Of a stretch of 64,000 nt of DNA, positions 54,305-63,171 are shown in pieces. Source of the DNA: an uncultured Sphingomonas sp. (lineage in GTDB: Bacteria > Pseudomonadota > Alphaproteobacteria > Sphingomonadales > Sphingomonadaceae); contig NZ_CADCVZ010000036.1 in NCBI RefSeq assembly GCF_902806265.1, positions 1-64,000 of the forward strand, read 5' to 3'. The translations under genes were made by a program, and so were the position numbers. Each line of letters opens with the position of its first letter. Within the stretch, counting starts at the first letter, position 1. Under the pieces are notes generated by a model. The model was not told the DNA's origin, searched no databases, and worked only from the letters and a program-made list of their open reading frames with translations.

Positions 54305-55648
54305 CTACTTCGCCTTTGCCCCCTGCCGCTCGCGAAACCGCGCGGCCCATCCGCCCAAGCTCTTCTGTTCGGCCCTGGTCACGCCCAGCGCATCGGCCGC
54401 GACATCTCGGGTGACCACCGATCCCGCCCCGACGATCGCCCCGTCGCCGATGTTGACCGGGGCCACCAGCGCGCTGTTCGAGCCGATGAATGCCCGCTCG
54501 CCTATCCGCGTCCGGTACTTGAAGAAGCCATCATAGTTGCAGGTGATGGTGCCCGCCCCGATGTTGGCCCCTGCTCCGATTTCCGCGTCGCCCAGGTAGC
54601 TAAGGTGATTGGCCTTGGCGCCGTCCCCGAGCCGCGCCTTCTTGACCTCCACGAAGTTGCCGACCCGTGTGCCCCGGCCGAGCTCGGCGCCGGGTCGGAG
54701 CCGGGCGAACGGCCCGACCTCCGCTTGCGCGCCGACCTTTGCGCCCTCCATGTGGCTGAAGGCGCGGATGGTCGCCCGATAGGCGATCGCCACCCCGGGG
54801 CCGAACACCACATGTGGCTCGATCGTCACGTCGCGACCCAGCTCAGTGTCGAACGAGAACCAGACGCTGTCCGGGTCGATCAGGGTCGCGCCCTCTTCCA
54901 AAGCGCGCTGGCGGCGGCGCTGCTGCCAGTCATGTTCCAGCGCGGCCAACTCGGCGCGGCTGTTGACGCCGGCGGTCTGCCAGGCGTCGGTCTCGATGGC
55001 GACCGCCCCGCGCCCTTCTTCGGTCGCGATCATCACGATGTCCGGGAGGTAATATTCGCCCGCGGCATTGGTGTTGCCGACCTGGCCGAGCCAGCGGAAC
55101 AGGTCGCCGGCGCGCACCGCCATCATGCCGCTGTTGCACAGCCGTACCGCCCTCTCCGCCGGGTTGGCGTCGCGATACTCCACCATGCGTGCGATGCTGT
55201 CCTTTTCGCCGAGGATCACCCGACCGTAAGCGCCGGGATCGGCGGGGCAGCTTGCCAGCACCACCACGCCCGGCTGATCAGGCGCCTCCAACCGCTCGCG
55301 CATAGCGTCGAGCGTCTCGGCCGCAACGAACGGCGTGTCGCCGTAAAGGATGATCACCGTTCCGTCGAAGCCGCCGAGCGCGCCTTGCGCCTGCTGCACG
55401 GCGTGCCCGGTGCCCTTCTGCTCCTCCTGCACCGCGATCATGGCGTCATGCCCGGTGAGCGCGGCCTCGACCTGCTCCCGGCCCTTGCCGACAACCACGA
55501 CCCGGCGCTCGGCGCCGAGCCGGTCAACGGTGTCCAGCAGATGTTCCAGCATCGGGCGCCCAGCGATTGGGTGGAGCACCTTGTGCGTGTCCGAGCGCAT
55601 GCGGGTACCCTGGCCGGCCGCCAAAATGATAACGGAGAACGGATTCAT
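54305..55648 (-). CDS. glmU: Bifunctional GlcNAc-1-P uridylyltransferase / GlcN-1-P acetyltransferase
   Basis: IILAAGQGTRMRSDTHKVLHPIAGRPMLEHLL; LbH repeats; C-terminal GSNSALVAPVNIGDGAIVGAGSVVTRDV. Confidence 0.97.
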   Translation of the reverse strand: MNPFSVIILAAGQGTRMRSDTHKVLHPIAGRPMLEHLLDTVDRLGAERRVVVVGKGREQVEAALTGHDAMIAVQEEQKGTGHAVQQAQGALGGFDGTVIILYGDTPFVAAETLDAMRERLEAPDQPGVVVLASCPADPGAYGRVILGEKDSIARMVEYRDANPAERAVRLCNSGMMAVRAGDLFRWLGQVGNTNAAGEYYLPDIVMIATEEGRGAVAIETDAWQTAGVNSRAELAALEHDWQQRRRQRALEEGATLIDPDSVWFSFDTELGRDVTIEPHVVFGPGVAIAYRATIRAFSHMEGAKVGAQAEVGPFARLRPGAELGRGTRVGNFVEVKKARLGDGAKANHLSYLGDAEIGAGANIGAGTITCNYDGFFKYRTRIGERAFIGSNSALVAPVNIGDGAIVGAGSVVTRDVAADALGVTRAEQKSLGGWAARFRERQGAKAK

Positions 55649-55725
55649 GGCGCGCCCATTGGCATGGCCAACAGGCGGGCGCTAGATGGGACATGCGAGC
55701 GCCGGGTGGGCGCCCGCGCCAGCGC

Positions 55726-56631
55726 TCAACTGCCGGCGCCGCCCGAGTTGTCGCCGCCGGAGTTGTCGCCGCCGCCGCCCGCGTCGTCGCCCTTCTTGGG
55801 CGTGCGGCGGGTACGGGTTCCCGCCGCGGATCCCCGGCGGTCGGCAGTGCTTCCGGTCCGCGACTTGCGCGTTGAGGCACGCGACGAGGCCGTGCGCGGC
55901 CGCCCGCGGCTGGTAGTGGTGTCGGTGCCCTCGCCGCCGCTAGCTTCCTCGGACGAGCCGGACCCCTTGCGCGAACTGCCGCGGGCCTTGCTTTCGCCCG
56001 ATGCCGCGCGCTTAGTGGCGGTGCGGCGGGCTGGAGACTTGCCTGCCTCCGCGGCCTCCGTGGTCTTGCGTTTCCGGCCGTTGCCGCTGCCCGAGGTGGC
56101 CCGGCTCTGGCCCCCGGCTGCACGGCGCCCGCTTGCCGCACCGCTAGCCGGGCTGCTCTCCTTCGTCTTGTTGTCCTCGCTGCCGGCATCGCCCGACAGC
56201 ACGCGGTTAGCCGCGTCCGCCACCGCATCCGCGATCAGCGATCCGAGCCGCGCAACGCTGCTGGCGACGGAAGTGGCGGCGTTGCTGGCGGTGTCGGCCG
56301 CCTCCATGCCAGCGTCGCGGATCTTGCGGCGGGCGGTTGGGCTGGCGCTGATCGCCGCGGCGGCCGCGGCCAGACCTGCCGCGATCATCTCCTTGCTCAT
56401 CGCCGCCTTGGCCAGCTTGTCGAGATTTTCCTTGCTGGTCAGCGCGGCAAAGGACGAGCCCTGGCCGGCAGCTCTTTGGTCCTGCTTGCGTTCGGTGCCG
56501 CTCTGTGCACCGCCATCCCGCTGGTCGCTGCCGCCGTGAACGGGAAAGTCGCTCAGGGCATCGTTGTTCTGGCTGGTGAAAGAAGCGTTGCCGCCCTGGT
56601 TGTTCGACTTGCCCGTCCTGTCCTTCGCCAC
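55726..56631 (-). CDS. Ala/Lys/Arg/Ser-rich protein with basic low-complexity tail (GTG start proposed)
   Basis: VAKDRTGKSNNQGGNASFTSQNNDAL... SKEMIAAGLAAAAAAISASPTARRKIRDAG ... then GRKRKTTEAAEAGKSPARRTATKRAASGESKARGSSRKGSG. Confidence 0.7.
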   Translation of the reverse strand: MAKDRTGKSNNQGGNASFTSQNNDALSDFPVHGGSDQRDGGAQSGTERKQDQRAAGQGSSFAALTSKENLDKLAKAAMSKEMIAAGLAAAAAAISASPTARRKIRDAGMEAADTASNAATSVASSVARLGSLIADAVADAANRVLSGDAGSEDNKTKESSPASGAASGRRAAGGQSRATSGSGNGRKRKTTEAAEAGKSPARRTATKRAASGESKARGSSRKGSGSSEEASGGEGTDTTTSRGRPRTASSRASTRKSRTGSTADRRGSAAGTRTRRTPKKGDDAGGGGDNSGGDNSGGAGS

Positions 56632-56709
56632 CTCGGCTTCTCCCTTTGTCCGCGGGAAAGACGGTCCACGAGCGCAACGGTTCCGAGCTCCAAAAGCCGG
56701 CAAGTTTAA

Positions 56710-56737
56710 GGGGACCACCGCCGCGGCGATGATCCCC
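56710..56737 (-). terminator. Terminator-like hairpin in the leader of the basic low-complexity protein
   Basis: Minus strand GGGGATCATCGCCGCGGCGGTGGTCCCC followed by TTAAACTT. Confidence 0.45.
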
Positions 56738-56796
56738 TCGAACATGGTCAGCGGCCGGAGTGTTCCAGCCCGGGAGACCACGGCAGGCTTTCACTG

Positions 56797-56840
56797 ACAC
56801 CTCGATTCACCCTCCGGCCACGCCGGAACGATCAAGGTGT
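56797..56840 (-). promoter_or_regulatory. Stem-loop in leader RNA after the uORF
   Basis: ACACCTcGAT...TCCGGC-caC-GCCGGA...ATCaAGGTGT nested stems. Confidence 0.5.
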
Positions 56841-56896
56841 TAAGCCCGCATCCCCCGAACGAACCTCACCGACCCCTCTGCTGAACCATGAGACAT
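56840..56896 (-). CDS. Short upstream ORF (18 aa), candidate leader peptide
   Basis: MSHGSAEGSVRFVRGMRA* preceded by GAAAGGAGGTGATCCG, a maximal Shine-Dalgarno with 7-nt spacing. Confidence 0.6.
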   Translation of the reverse strand: MSHGSAEGSVRFVRGMRA

Positions 56897-56976
56897 CGGA
56901 TCACCTCCTTTCGCTGCGTTGAAGCTTCGGCAAGAATGCGCAGCAAACGCCGCACGTTCAAGTCTTGTAATGCACT

Positions 56977-57402
56977 CTACTTTCGGCAATCCTCGACAGC
57001 TCGCGCCGCTTCCGGCCAGGCCGGAACCACCAGCCGCGGAGCGCCCGCGACCTCCACCGCGAACTTGCCCCGGCTGAAGGCGATGGCATCCAGCAAGGGA
57101 TCGGTCGCCGGCAGGTTGGCGATCCAAGGCAGCGTGCGATCTCCGCTGCTTGTCCGCACGACTAGGGGAGCGCCGCTGATGGCTCCTGTCCGGGTCAGGC
57201 TCACGCGCCGGCTCGCTACCGTGCAGCGGAGTGCGAACTGTGCTCCGCGGACGTCTGTGAACACCGCCTCGCTCCCGCCTGGAACCGCCCGCCAGATCCA
57301 GCTACCGCCTGCGACCGGCACTGCCCGCCAGTCCGCGACAGGCGCAACGGCGGGGGTTGCGGCCTGCAGCGCCGCGGCAATCACAATAGTTCCGATCATC
57401 AC
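56977..57402 (-). CDS. Hypothetical secreted protein
   Basis: MMIGTIVIAAALQAATPAVAPVADWRAVPVAGGSWIWRAVPGGSEAVFTDVRGAQFALRC... Confidence 0.75.
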   Translation of the reverse strand: MMIGTIVIAAALQAATPAVAPVADWRAVPVAGGSWIWRAVPGGSEAVFTDVRGAQFALRCTVASRRVSLTRTGAISGAPLVVRTSSGDRTLPWIANLPATDPLLDAIAFSRGKFAVEVAGAPRLVVPAWPEAARAVEDCRK

Positions 57403-57923
57403 CGCCCCAGCTTGTCGACCTTGGCCCTTAGTGCATCGAGTTCGGCCCGCAGCGCCTCCACTTCGCCGCTGTCCGCCTTGCCCGCGGCCGGCTCCTGCCG
57501 CTTGCCGGCTGACGCCTTGGTGAACTCCTCGAACAAGGCCATGTTGCGCTGGGCGATGTCGGCGAACATGTTGGTGCCGAACGCTTCGCGGAATACCGTC
57601 TGGTTCTTGGCGAAGCTCGCCATCGCCCCTTCCAGATATTGCGGCACCATGCCCTGCATCGAGTTGCCGTACAGGCCGATCAGCTGCCGGAGGAAGTTCA
57701 CCGGCAGCATGGTCGTGCCGCGAGCCTCCTCCTCCACGATGATCTGCGTCAGCACCTGGTGGGTGATGTCCTCGCCCGTCTTGGCGTCCACCACCTGGAA
57801 GTCGCGGCCGTCGCGGATCATCTGCGCCAGCCGGTCCAGCGTGACGTAGGCCGAACTTTCCGTGTCGTAGAGCCGCCGGTTGGCGTATTTCTTGATCGTC
57901 ACCTTGGCGGTGCCCTCGGCCAT
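57399..57923 (-). CDS. phaR: Polyhydroxyalkanoate synthesis repressor PhaR
   Basis: VTIKKYANRRLYDTESSAYVTLDRLAQMIRDGRDFQVVDAKTGEDITHQVLTQII. Confidence 0.96.
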   Translation of the reverse strand: MAEGTAKVTIKKYANRRLYDTESSAYVTLDRLAQMIRDGRDFQVVDAKTGEDITHQVLTQIIVEEEARGTTMLPVNFLRQLIGLYGNSMQGMVPQYLEGAMASFAKNQTVFREAFGTNMFADIAQRNMALFEEFTKASAGKRQEPAAGKADSGEVEALRAELDALRAKVDKLGR

Positions 57924-57940
57924 GCTACGCTCCTCTTGCC

Positions 57941-58981
57941 GTGAGCAGACTAGCACCCCCGCTTGACGCACCGCAACATGAGCCGGCGCCCCGGCCGCTG
58001 CCGCTGTTTATGGGGCTGGTGCGGGAAGTCGCGACGCGCGATCCGCAGCTGGCAGCCAAGGCGTTACGCGGCCTGCGGGCCTACCAAGCGGCCCCGCGGT
58101 CTCCTCCCGTCGCGGACAGCGCGCAGGCTGCGCGGGGCGAGGCTCATCTGCGCCATTGCGCGGGCACCGGCCGGCCGATCGTCCTTGTCCCTTCCATCAT
58201 CAATCCGCCGCACGTGCTCGACCTCGACCCTGGCACCTCGCTGGCTGCGGCATTGGGCCAAGCCGGGCGGGTAGCGCTGGTGGACTGGGGGTCGCTGGCC
58301 GGGCGAAGGCATCTCGATCTATCGGGACACGTCCGCGATCTGCTGGTCCCGCTGTTGTCGCGGAGCCTTTCCGAACCGCCACTGCTGGTCGGCTACTGCC
58401 TTGGCGGAACGCTGGCGCTTGCGGCGGCGGCCCTGACCGAGGTCGCGGGAGTTGCCACCCTTGCCGCCCCCTGGCACTTCTCCGCCTACCCCGCGGACGC
58501 ACGGTCGGGCCTCGCCAGATTGTGGCAGCAGGCCCGCCCGGTTGCCGAGCAGCTCGGCGCACTGCCGATGGAGGTGCTGCAAGCCGCCTTCTGGTCGCTC
58601 GATCCCGAACGGGTGGTAGCCAAATATGCGAGTTTCGCGGACCTGGCGCCGGATAGCGCCGGGGCGCGGCGCTTCGTCCTGCTGGAAGATTGGGCCAACA
58701 GCGGCCAGCCGCTGCCGTTGCCTGCCGCACATGAGCTGATCGAGGGATTGTTTGGGCTCGACCTTCCGGGGACCGGCAAGTGGCTGGACGGCCTGCCGAG
58801 CTGCAACACCATTCACTTCACCGCTGGCAGCGACCGTATCGTGCCGCCCGCGACCGCCGCGCCGGGCGCCACGATCGCCTGTCCGGCGGGCCATGTCGGC
58901 ATGGTGGCCGGCCGCAGCGCGCCACTCCATCTGCACCGTCCCTTGCGGCAGTGGCTTGCCGCACAGCCGCGCGGCGGCTAA
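57941..58981 (+). CDS. PhaC-like alpha/beta hydrolase
   Basis: LVPSIINPPHVLDL; LLVGYCLGGTLALAAAAL (Cys-type lipase box as in PHA synthases); divergent from phaR. Confidence 0.8.
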   Translation: MSRLAPPLDAPQHEPAPRPLPLFMGLVREVATRDPQLAAKALRGLRAYQAAPRSPPVADSAQAARGEAHLRHCAGTGRPIVLVPSIINPPHVLDLDPGTSLAAALGQAGRVALVDWGSLAGRRHLDLSGHVRDLLVPLLSRSLSEPPLLVGYCLGGTLALAAAALTEVAGVATLAAPWHFSAYPADARSGLARLWQQARPVAEQLGALPMEVLQAAFWSLDPERVVAKYASFADLAPDSAGARRFVLLEDWANSGQPLPLPAAHELIEGLFGLDLPGTGKWLDGLPSCNTIHFTAGSDRIVPPATAAPGATIACPAGHVGMVAGRSAPLHLHRPLRQWLAAQPRGG

Positions 58982-58993
58982 GCGCGTGCCAAC

Positions 58994-59070
58994 GCACCCA
59001 TAGCTCAGCTGGATAGAGCGTTGCCCTCCGAAGGCAAAGGCCAGAGGTTCGAATCCTCTTGGGTGCGCCA
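58994..59070 (+). tRNA. tRNA-Arg (anticodon CCG)
   Basis: GCACCCATAGCTCAGCTGGATAGAGC-GTTGCC CTCCGAA GGCAA-...-GGTTCGAATCC-TCTTGGGTGCGCCA; cloverleaf closes and CCA is encoded. Confidence 0.96.
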
Positions 59071-59691
59071 CTGCTGTCGATCCCGAAGGACGGTTGCCGC
59101 CCGCGCCAGCTGCGCTACCTGCGTGAGGTCTGCTGCGCCCTTGGGCACGATCCAGGTCCCGCCGACGCAGCGCACGGCCGGGTGAGCCAGCCAGTCGGGC
59201 GCGTTTTCCGGGGTGATCCCGCCGGTGGGGCAGAAGCGGACGGATGCGAACGGCTCCGACAGCGACTTGAGGGCCGGCAAGCCGCCCGAAGCGACCGCCG
59301 GGAAGAACTTGAAGCGGTCGAGCCCGAGGTCCAGCCCGCGCATGACGTCACCAGCGCTGGATACTCCGGGAAGGTAGGCCAGCCCGGACTCCAGCACCGC
59401 CCGGCTGAGCCCTTCAGTCAGCCCCGGAGCGACGATGAAGGTGGCGCCGGCGTCCTGCGCTTGGGCCAGCTGCTCGCGGTTGACCACCGTGCCGGCCCCG
59501 ACGATTGCGCCCGGCACCCTCGCCATGGCGTGGATTGCGTCCAGTGCATGGGACGTACGGAGGGTCACCTCGATAACCGGCAAGCCATTGCTCACCAGCG
59601 TTTCGGCGAGGGCCGCGGGGTCGATGCTGCCGTCGAGGATCAGTACGGGGATTACCGGCGCCGCGCCCATGATCTCGTCAATGGTCGTCAT
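59005..59691 (-). CDS. eda: 2-dehydro-3-deoxy-phosphogluconate aldolase
   Basis: IPVLILDGSIDPAALAETLVSNGLPVIEVTLRT; FKFFPAVASGGLPALKSLSEPF; FCPTGGITPENA. Reading frame ends inside tRNA-Arg antisense. Confidence 0.93.
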   Translation of the reverse strand: MTTIDEIMGAAPVIPVLILDGSIDPAALAETLVSNGLPVIEVTLRTSHALDAIHAMARVPGAIVGAGTVVNREQLAQAQDAGATFIVAPGLTEGLSRAVLESGLAYLPGVSSAGDVMRGLDLGLDRFKFFPAVASGGLPALKSLSEPFASVRFCPTGGITPENAPDWLAHPAVRCVGGTWIVPKGAADLTQVAQLARAATVLRDRQQWRTQEDSNLWPLPSEGNALSS

Positions 59692-60659
59692 GGATGGGCC
59701 CTCGCGAAGGCAGCCGCGGCGCCGAAAAGCCCGGGCTGCGGATGGGTGATGAGCTTGACCGGCATCTCGTCCATGCGCCGCTCGAACCGGCCCTTGGCGA
59801 TGAACCGGTCGCGAAAGCCCGAGCGCGGCAGGTGGGCGGCCAGGCGCAAGCCGAGGCCGCCGCCGATCACTACCGCCCGTGCCCCCTGCGCGAGTGCAAG
59901 ATCGCCTGCCACCGCGCCGAGCGTCAGGCACAGCCGGTCGAGGGCGGCCGCGGCCAGGCTGTCGCTGCCGTCCATCGCCGCGGCCCACAGCTGCTTGTCG
60001 TCGCGGATGGTCAGCGGCCGGTTCTCGATCGCGCCCAGTGCCTCGTAGATATTGAACAGCCCGCGGCCGGAAATCAGCCGCTCGACCGAAACGCGGCGGA
60101 AGCTGCGGCGCAGTTCTTGAAGAATGCGGTCCTCCAGGCTGTCCAGCGGCGCGAAGTCGACGTGGCCGCCCTCGGTCTCGATCACCTGATAGGTCGAGGG
60201 ATGGCGGACCAGGCTTGCGACCCCCAGGCCGGTACCGGGGCCGACGATGCTGACGATGCCTTCTTCCGGCAACGGCACCTCAGGTCCGCACAGGTGGGTG
60301 TAGGCCGAACCGTCGAGCGCGGCCACGGCATGGGCCACCGCGCCAAAGTCGTTGACGATGGCGTATCGCTCCACGCCGAGCTTCTCGCCGATCAGCGCCG
60401 GGCGGATCACCCAGGGGTTGTTTGTGAGCTTCAGCAGCTCGCCGCCGACCGGACCGGCGAACGAGATGGCAAGCTCGTGCGGCAAGATGTTGCCCGAACG
60501 GCGTCCGAACTCCTCCCAGGCGGTCTGGAAACTGGCATGTTCGGCGGTCTTGAGCGTGACCGGCTCGGACAGGTCGGTCACGCGGCCGCGCTCCACCGTC
60601 GCGAGCGCGAAGCGCGCGTGGGTGCCCCCGATGTCCGTAGTGACAATCCGCCGTGTCAC
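59688..60659 (-). CDS. glk: Glucokinase (GTG start)
   Basis: [53 protein letters not shown]. Confidence 0.95.
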   Translation of the reverse strand: MTRRIVTTDIGGTHARFALATVERGRVTDLSEPVTLKTAEHASFQTAWEEFGRRSGNILPHELAISFAGPVGGELLKLTNNPWVIRPALIGEKLGVERYAIVNDFGAVAHAVAALDGSAYTHLCGPEVPLPEEGIVSIVGPGTGLGVASLVRHPSTYQVIETEGGHVDFAPLDSLEDRILQELRRSFRRVSVERLISGRGLFNIYEALGAIENRPLTIRDDKQLWAAAMDGSDSLAAAALDRLCLTLGAVAGDLALAQGARAVVIGGGLGLRLAAHLPRSGFRDRFIAKGRFERRMDEMPVKLITHPQPGLFGAAAAFARAHP

Positions 60660-62470
60660 GCTTGCTCCTGCTCCATCATCGCCAGCATCGCCGACGCGCC
60701 CCGCTCGGCATCGTCGGCTCCAAACCGCATCAACGCGAACAGCTCGCGGCCGGTGCCGGCAGGGGGCGGGGGCGACGGTGCGGGATCGCGCGCGGCCAGG
60801 TCCACCCCGACCGCCGCCAAGGTGCCATCCTCGGCCGAAAGCCGCACCACGTCGCCGTCCCGGAGGCGGCTGAGCGGCCCGCCGCCCAGCGCTTCGGGCG
60901 ACACGTGAATGGCCGCGGGCACCTTGCCGCTCGCCCCCGACATGCGCCCGTCGGTGACCAGCGCCACGCGCTGTCCTCGGTCCTGCAGCACGCCCAAGGT
61001 CGGCACCAGCTTGTGCAGTTCGGGCATACCGTTGGCACGCGGACCCTGAAAGCGAACGACCACCACCACATCCCCGTTGAGCTCGCCCGCCGAGAAGGCA
61101 CGCAGCACGTCGTTCTGGTCGGAGAAGACGCGCGCAGGCGCCTCCACCGTCCAGCGGGTAGGATCGACCGCGCTGGTCTTGAAGGTCGCACGACCGAGAT
61201 TGCCTTGCACCAGCCGCATGCCCCCGTCGGGCAGGAACGGCTGCTGCACGGGCCGCAGCATGGTGTCGTTCCGGCTCTCGGTCACCTCGGTCCAAACGAG
61301 TTCGTCCCCGGCCAGCTCCGGGTTGGCGGTCCACGCCTGGAGGCTGTCCGCCCCGGCAGTTACGACATCCCCGTGGATCAGCCCGGCGCCGAGCAGCTCG
61401 CGCGTCACAAAGCCGATCCCGCCGGCATAATGGAAGTCGTTCACGTCGCCCGAACCATTCGGGTAGACCCGCGCGATCATCGGCACCGCGGCGGACAGCG
61501 CATCGAAATCCTCCCAGTCGATCAGGATGCCCGCGGCCCGCGCAATCGCGGGCAGGTGGATCGCGTGGTTGGTCGACCCGCCGGTCGCGAGCAGGCCGAC
61601 GGTCGCGTTGACGATGCTGCGCTCGTCGACGCACTGGCTGAGCGGCCGCTGCTTGGTGGCGGCCAGCTCCGCCAGCCGGTGCACCGCCGCCTGGGTCAGC
61701 GCCTGGCGCAGCGGCGTGTTCGGCTGGATGAAGGCCGCATTAGGGATGTGCAGCCCCATCAGCTCCATCATCATCTGGTTGCTGTTGGCGGTGCCGTAGA
61801 AGGTGCAGGTGCCCGGCGCATGGTAGCTCGCCGCTTCCGAGGCGAGCAGTTCCTCGCGGCCGACCTTGCCCTCGGCGTAGAGCTGCCGCACCCGAACCTT
61901 TTCCTTGTTGCCGATCCCGGTCGGCATCGGCCCGCCCGGCACCAGCAGCACCGGCAGGTGACCGAAGCGCAGGGCCCCGATCAGCAGCCCGGGCACGATC
62001 TTGTCGCAGATGCCGAGCAGCGCCGCGCCCTCGAACATGCCGTGGCTCAGCGCCACCGCGGTCGACAGAGCGATGGTGTCGCGGCTGAACAGCGACAGGT
62101 CCATCCCGTCCTGCCCCTGGGTTACCCCATCGCACATCGCCGGCACCCCGCCGGCGACCTGCGCGGTCGCCCCGACCTCGCGCGCGAAGATCTTCATCTG
62201 CTCGGGGAAGCGCGCATAGGGCTGATGCGCGGACAGCATGTCGTTGTAGGCGGTGACGATGCCGATGTTCGGCCCCGCGATGTTACGGATGCGGTCCTTG
62301 TCCCCTTCCGCCGCCGCGAAGCCGTGGGCGAAATTGCCGCAACTCATCCGCGGCCGGCTGATGCCGCGCTCGGCCTGCGCAGCCATGAGGTCGAGGTAGC
62401 GCCGCCGGCTCGGCCGGGAACGCTCGACGATGCGCTCGGTGACGGCGGCGATGCGCGGGTCCAGGTTCAT
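60656..62470 (-). CDS. edd: Phosphogluconate dehydratase
   Basis: [97 protein letters not shown]. Confidence 0.97.
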   Translation of the reverse strand: MNLDPRIAAVTERIVERSRPSRRRYLDLMAAQAERGISRPRMSCGNFAHGFAAAEGDKDRIRNIAGPNIGIVTAYNDMLSAHQPYARFPEQMKIFAREVGATAQVAGGVPAMCDGVTQGQDGMDLSLFSRDTIALSTAVALSHGMFEGAALLGICDKIVPGLLIGALRFGHLPVLLVPGGPMPTGIGNKEKVRVRQLYAEGKVGREELLASEAASYHAPGTCTFYGTANSNQMMMELMGLHIPNAAFIQPNTPLRQALTQAAVHRLAELAATKQRPLSQCVDERSIVNATVGLLATGGSTNHAIHLPAIARAAGILIDWEDFDALSAAVPMIARVYPNGSGDVNDFHYAGGIGFVTRELLGAGLIHGDVVTAGADSLQAWTANPELAGDELVWTEVTESRNDTMLRPVQQPFLPDGGMRLVQGNLGRATFKTSAVDPTRWTVEAPARVFSDQNDVLRAFSAGELNGDVVVVVRFQGPRANGMPELHKLVPTLGVLQDRGQRVALVTDGRMSGASGKVPAAIHVSPEALGGGPLSRLRDGDVVRLSAEDGTLAAVGVDLAARDPAPSPPPPAGTGRELFALMRFGADDAERGASAMLAMMEQEQA

Positions 62471-63171
62471 GCGGAGCACCAGTGAATGGTCGGAGGCTGC
62501 CGCAGGTCGGCCAGGACGCGCCCGATCGGCAGGTCGGAGTCGCTCCCCTCAGTGAGCGCTTGTTCGAGCAACGCGCGCTTCTTCTCGCCGGTTATACTTA
62601 CGAGCACCGCATCGGCCGAGGCGATCGCGGACCTGGTCAGCGTCACCCGGGCGACCGGCGCTTCGGGCGGGAGCGGATCGGGCCGGACGCCGACCGCCCG
62701 ACGCACCGCGGGAGCATCGAGCGCCGCCTGAAGGTCGGGACCCGCGAAGATGGAGGCGGTATGGCCGTCCTCGCCCATTCCGAGCCAGACCAGCGCGGGT
62801 GGCCAGGGCAGTTCCTGCAAGCGCGCGTCCGCAACATCGCCAGCACGCCCAGGCTCAGGCTCGCCATCCGCGATCGGAACGACCTTCGCGTCCGTGCCCG
62901 CGAAGCTCTCCTTAAGTAGCCGCGCGTTGCTCAGTTCCAAGCCGAGTTCGACCAGCCGCTCGTCCGTCGGGATCAGCGTCACTGCTTCCCACGGCAGCGC
63001 CGCCGCAGCGAGGTGGCGAAAGATCGGCCGCGGCGTGCTTCCGCCCGGCAGCGCCAGCAAGCTCCTTCCCCGCTCGCCAACCGAACGTCGCACGATCACA
63101 CTCACGTCCCCGGCGACCGCCTCGGCGAAAGCGCCCGGATCGTCGTGACAGCGCCACTCGGCCCTAGTCAT
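62467..63171 (-). CDS. pgl: 6-phosphogluconolactonase
   Basis: [44 protein letters not shown]. Confidence 0.95.
   Translation of the reverse strand: MTRAEWRCHDDPGAFAEAVAGDVSVIVRRSVGERGRSLLALPGGSTPRPIFRHLAAAALPWEAVTLIPTDERLVELGLELSNARLLKESFAGTDAKVVPIADGEPEPGRAGDVADARLQELPWPPALVWLGMGEDGHTASIFAGPDLQAALDAPAVRRAVGVRPDPLPPEAPVARVTLTRSAIASADAVLVSITGEKKRALLEQALTEGSDSDLPIGRVLADLRQPPTIHWCSA

Noticed and set aside
54302-56539. 745-aa plus-strand ORF
   Set aside because: Antisense to glmU and the basic low-complexity gene; no conserved motifs.
56898-56912. 15-nt match to the 3' end of 16S rRNA (GGATCACCTCCTTTC) on the plus strand
   Set aside because: Not an rRNA gene or fragment: flanks do not resemble 16S or ITS. 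The opposite strand explains it as a strong Shine-Dalgarno.
60653-62485. 610-aa plus-strand ORF
   Set aside because: Antisense shadow of edd.
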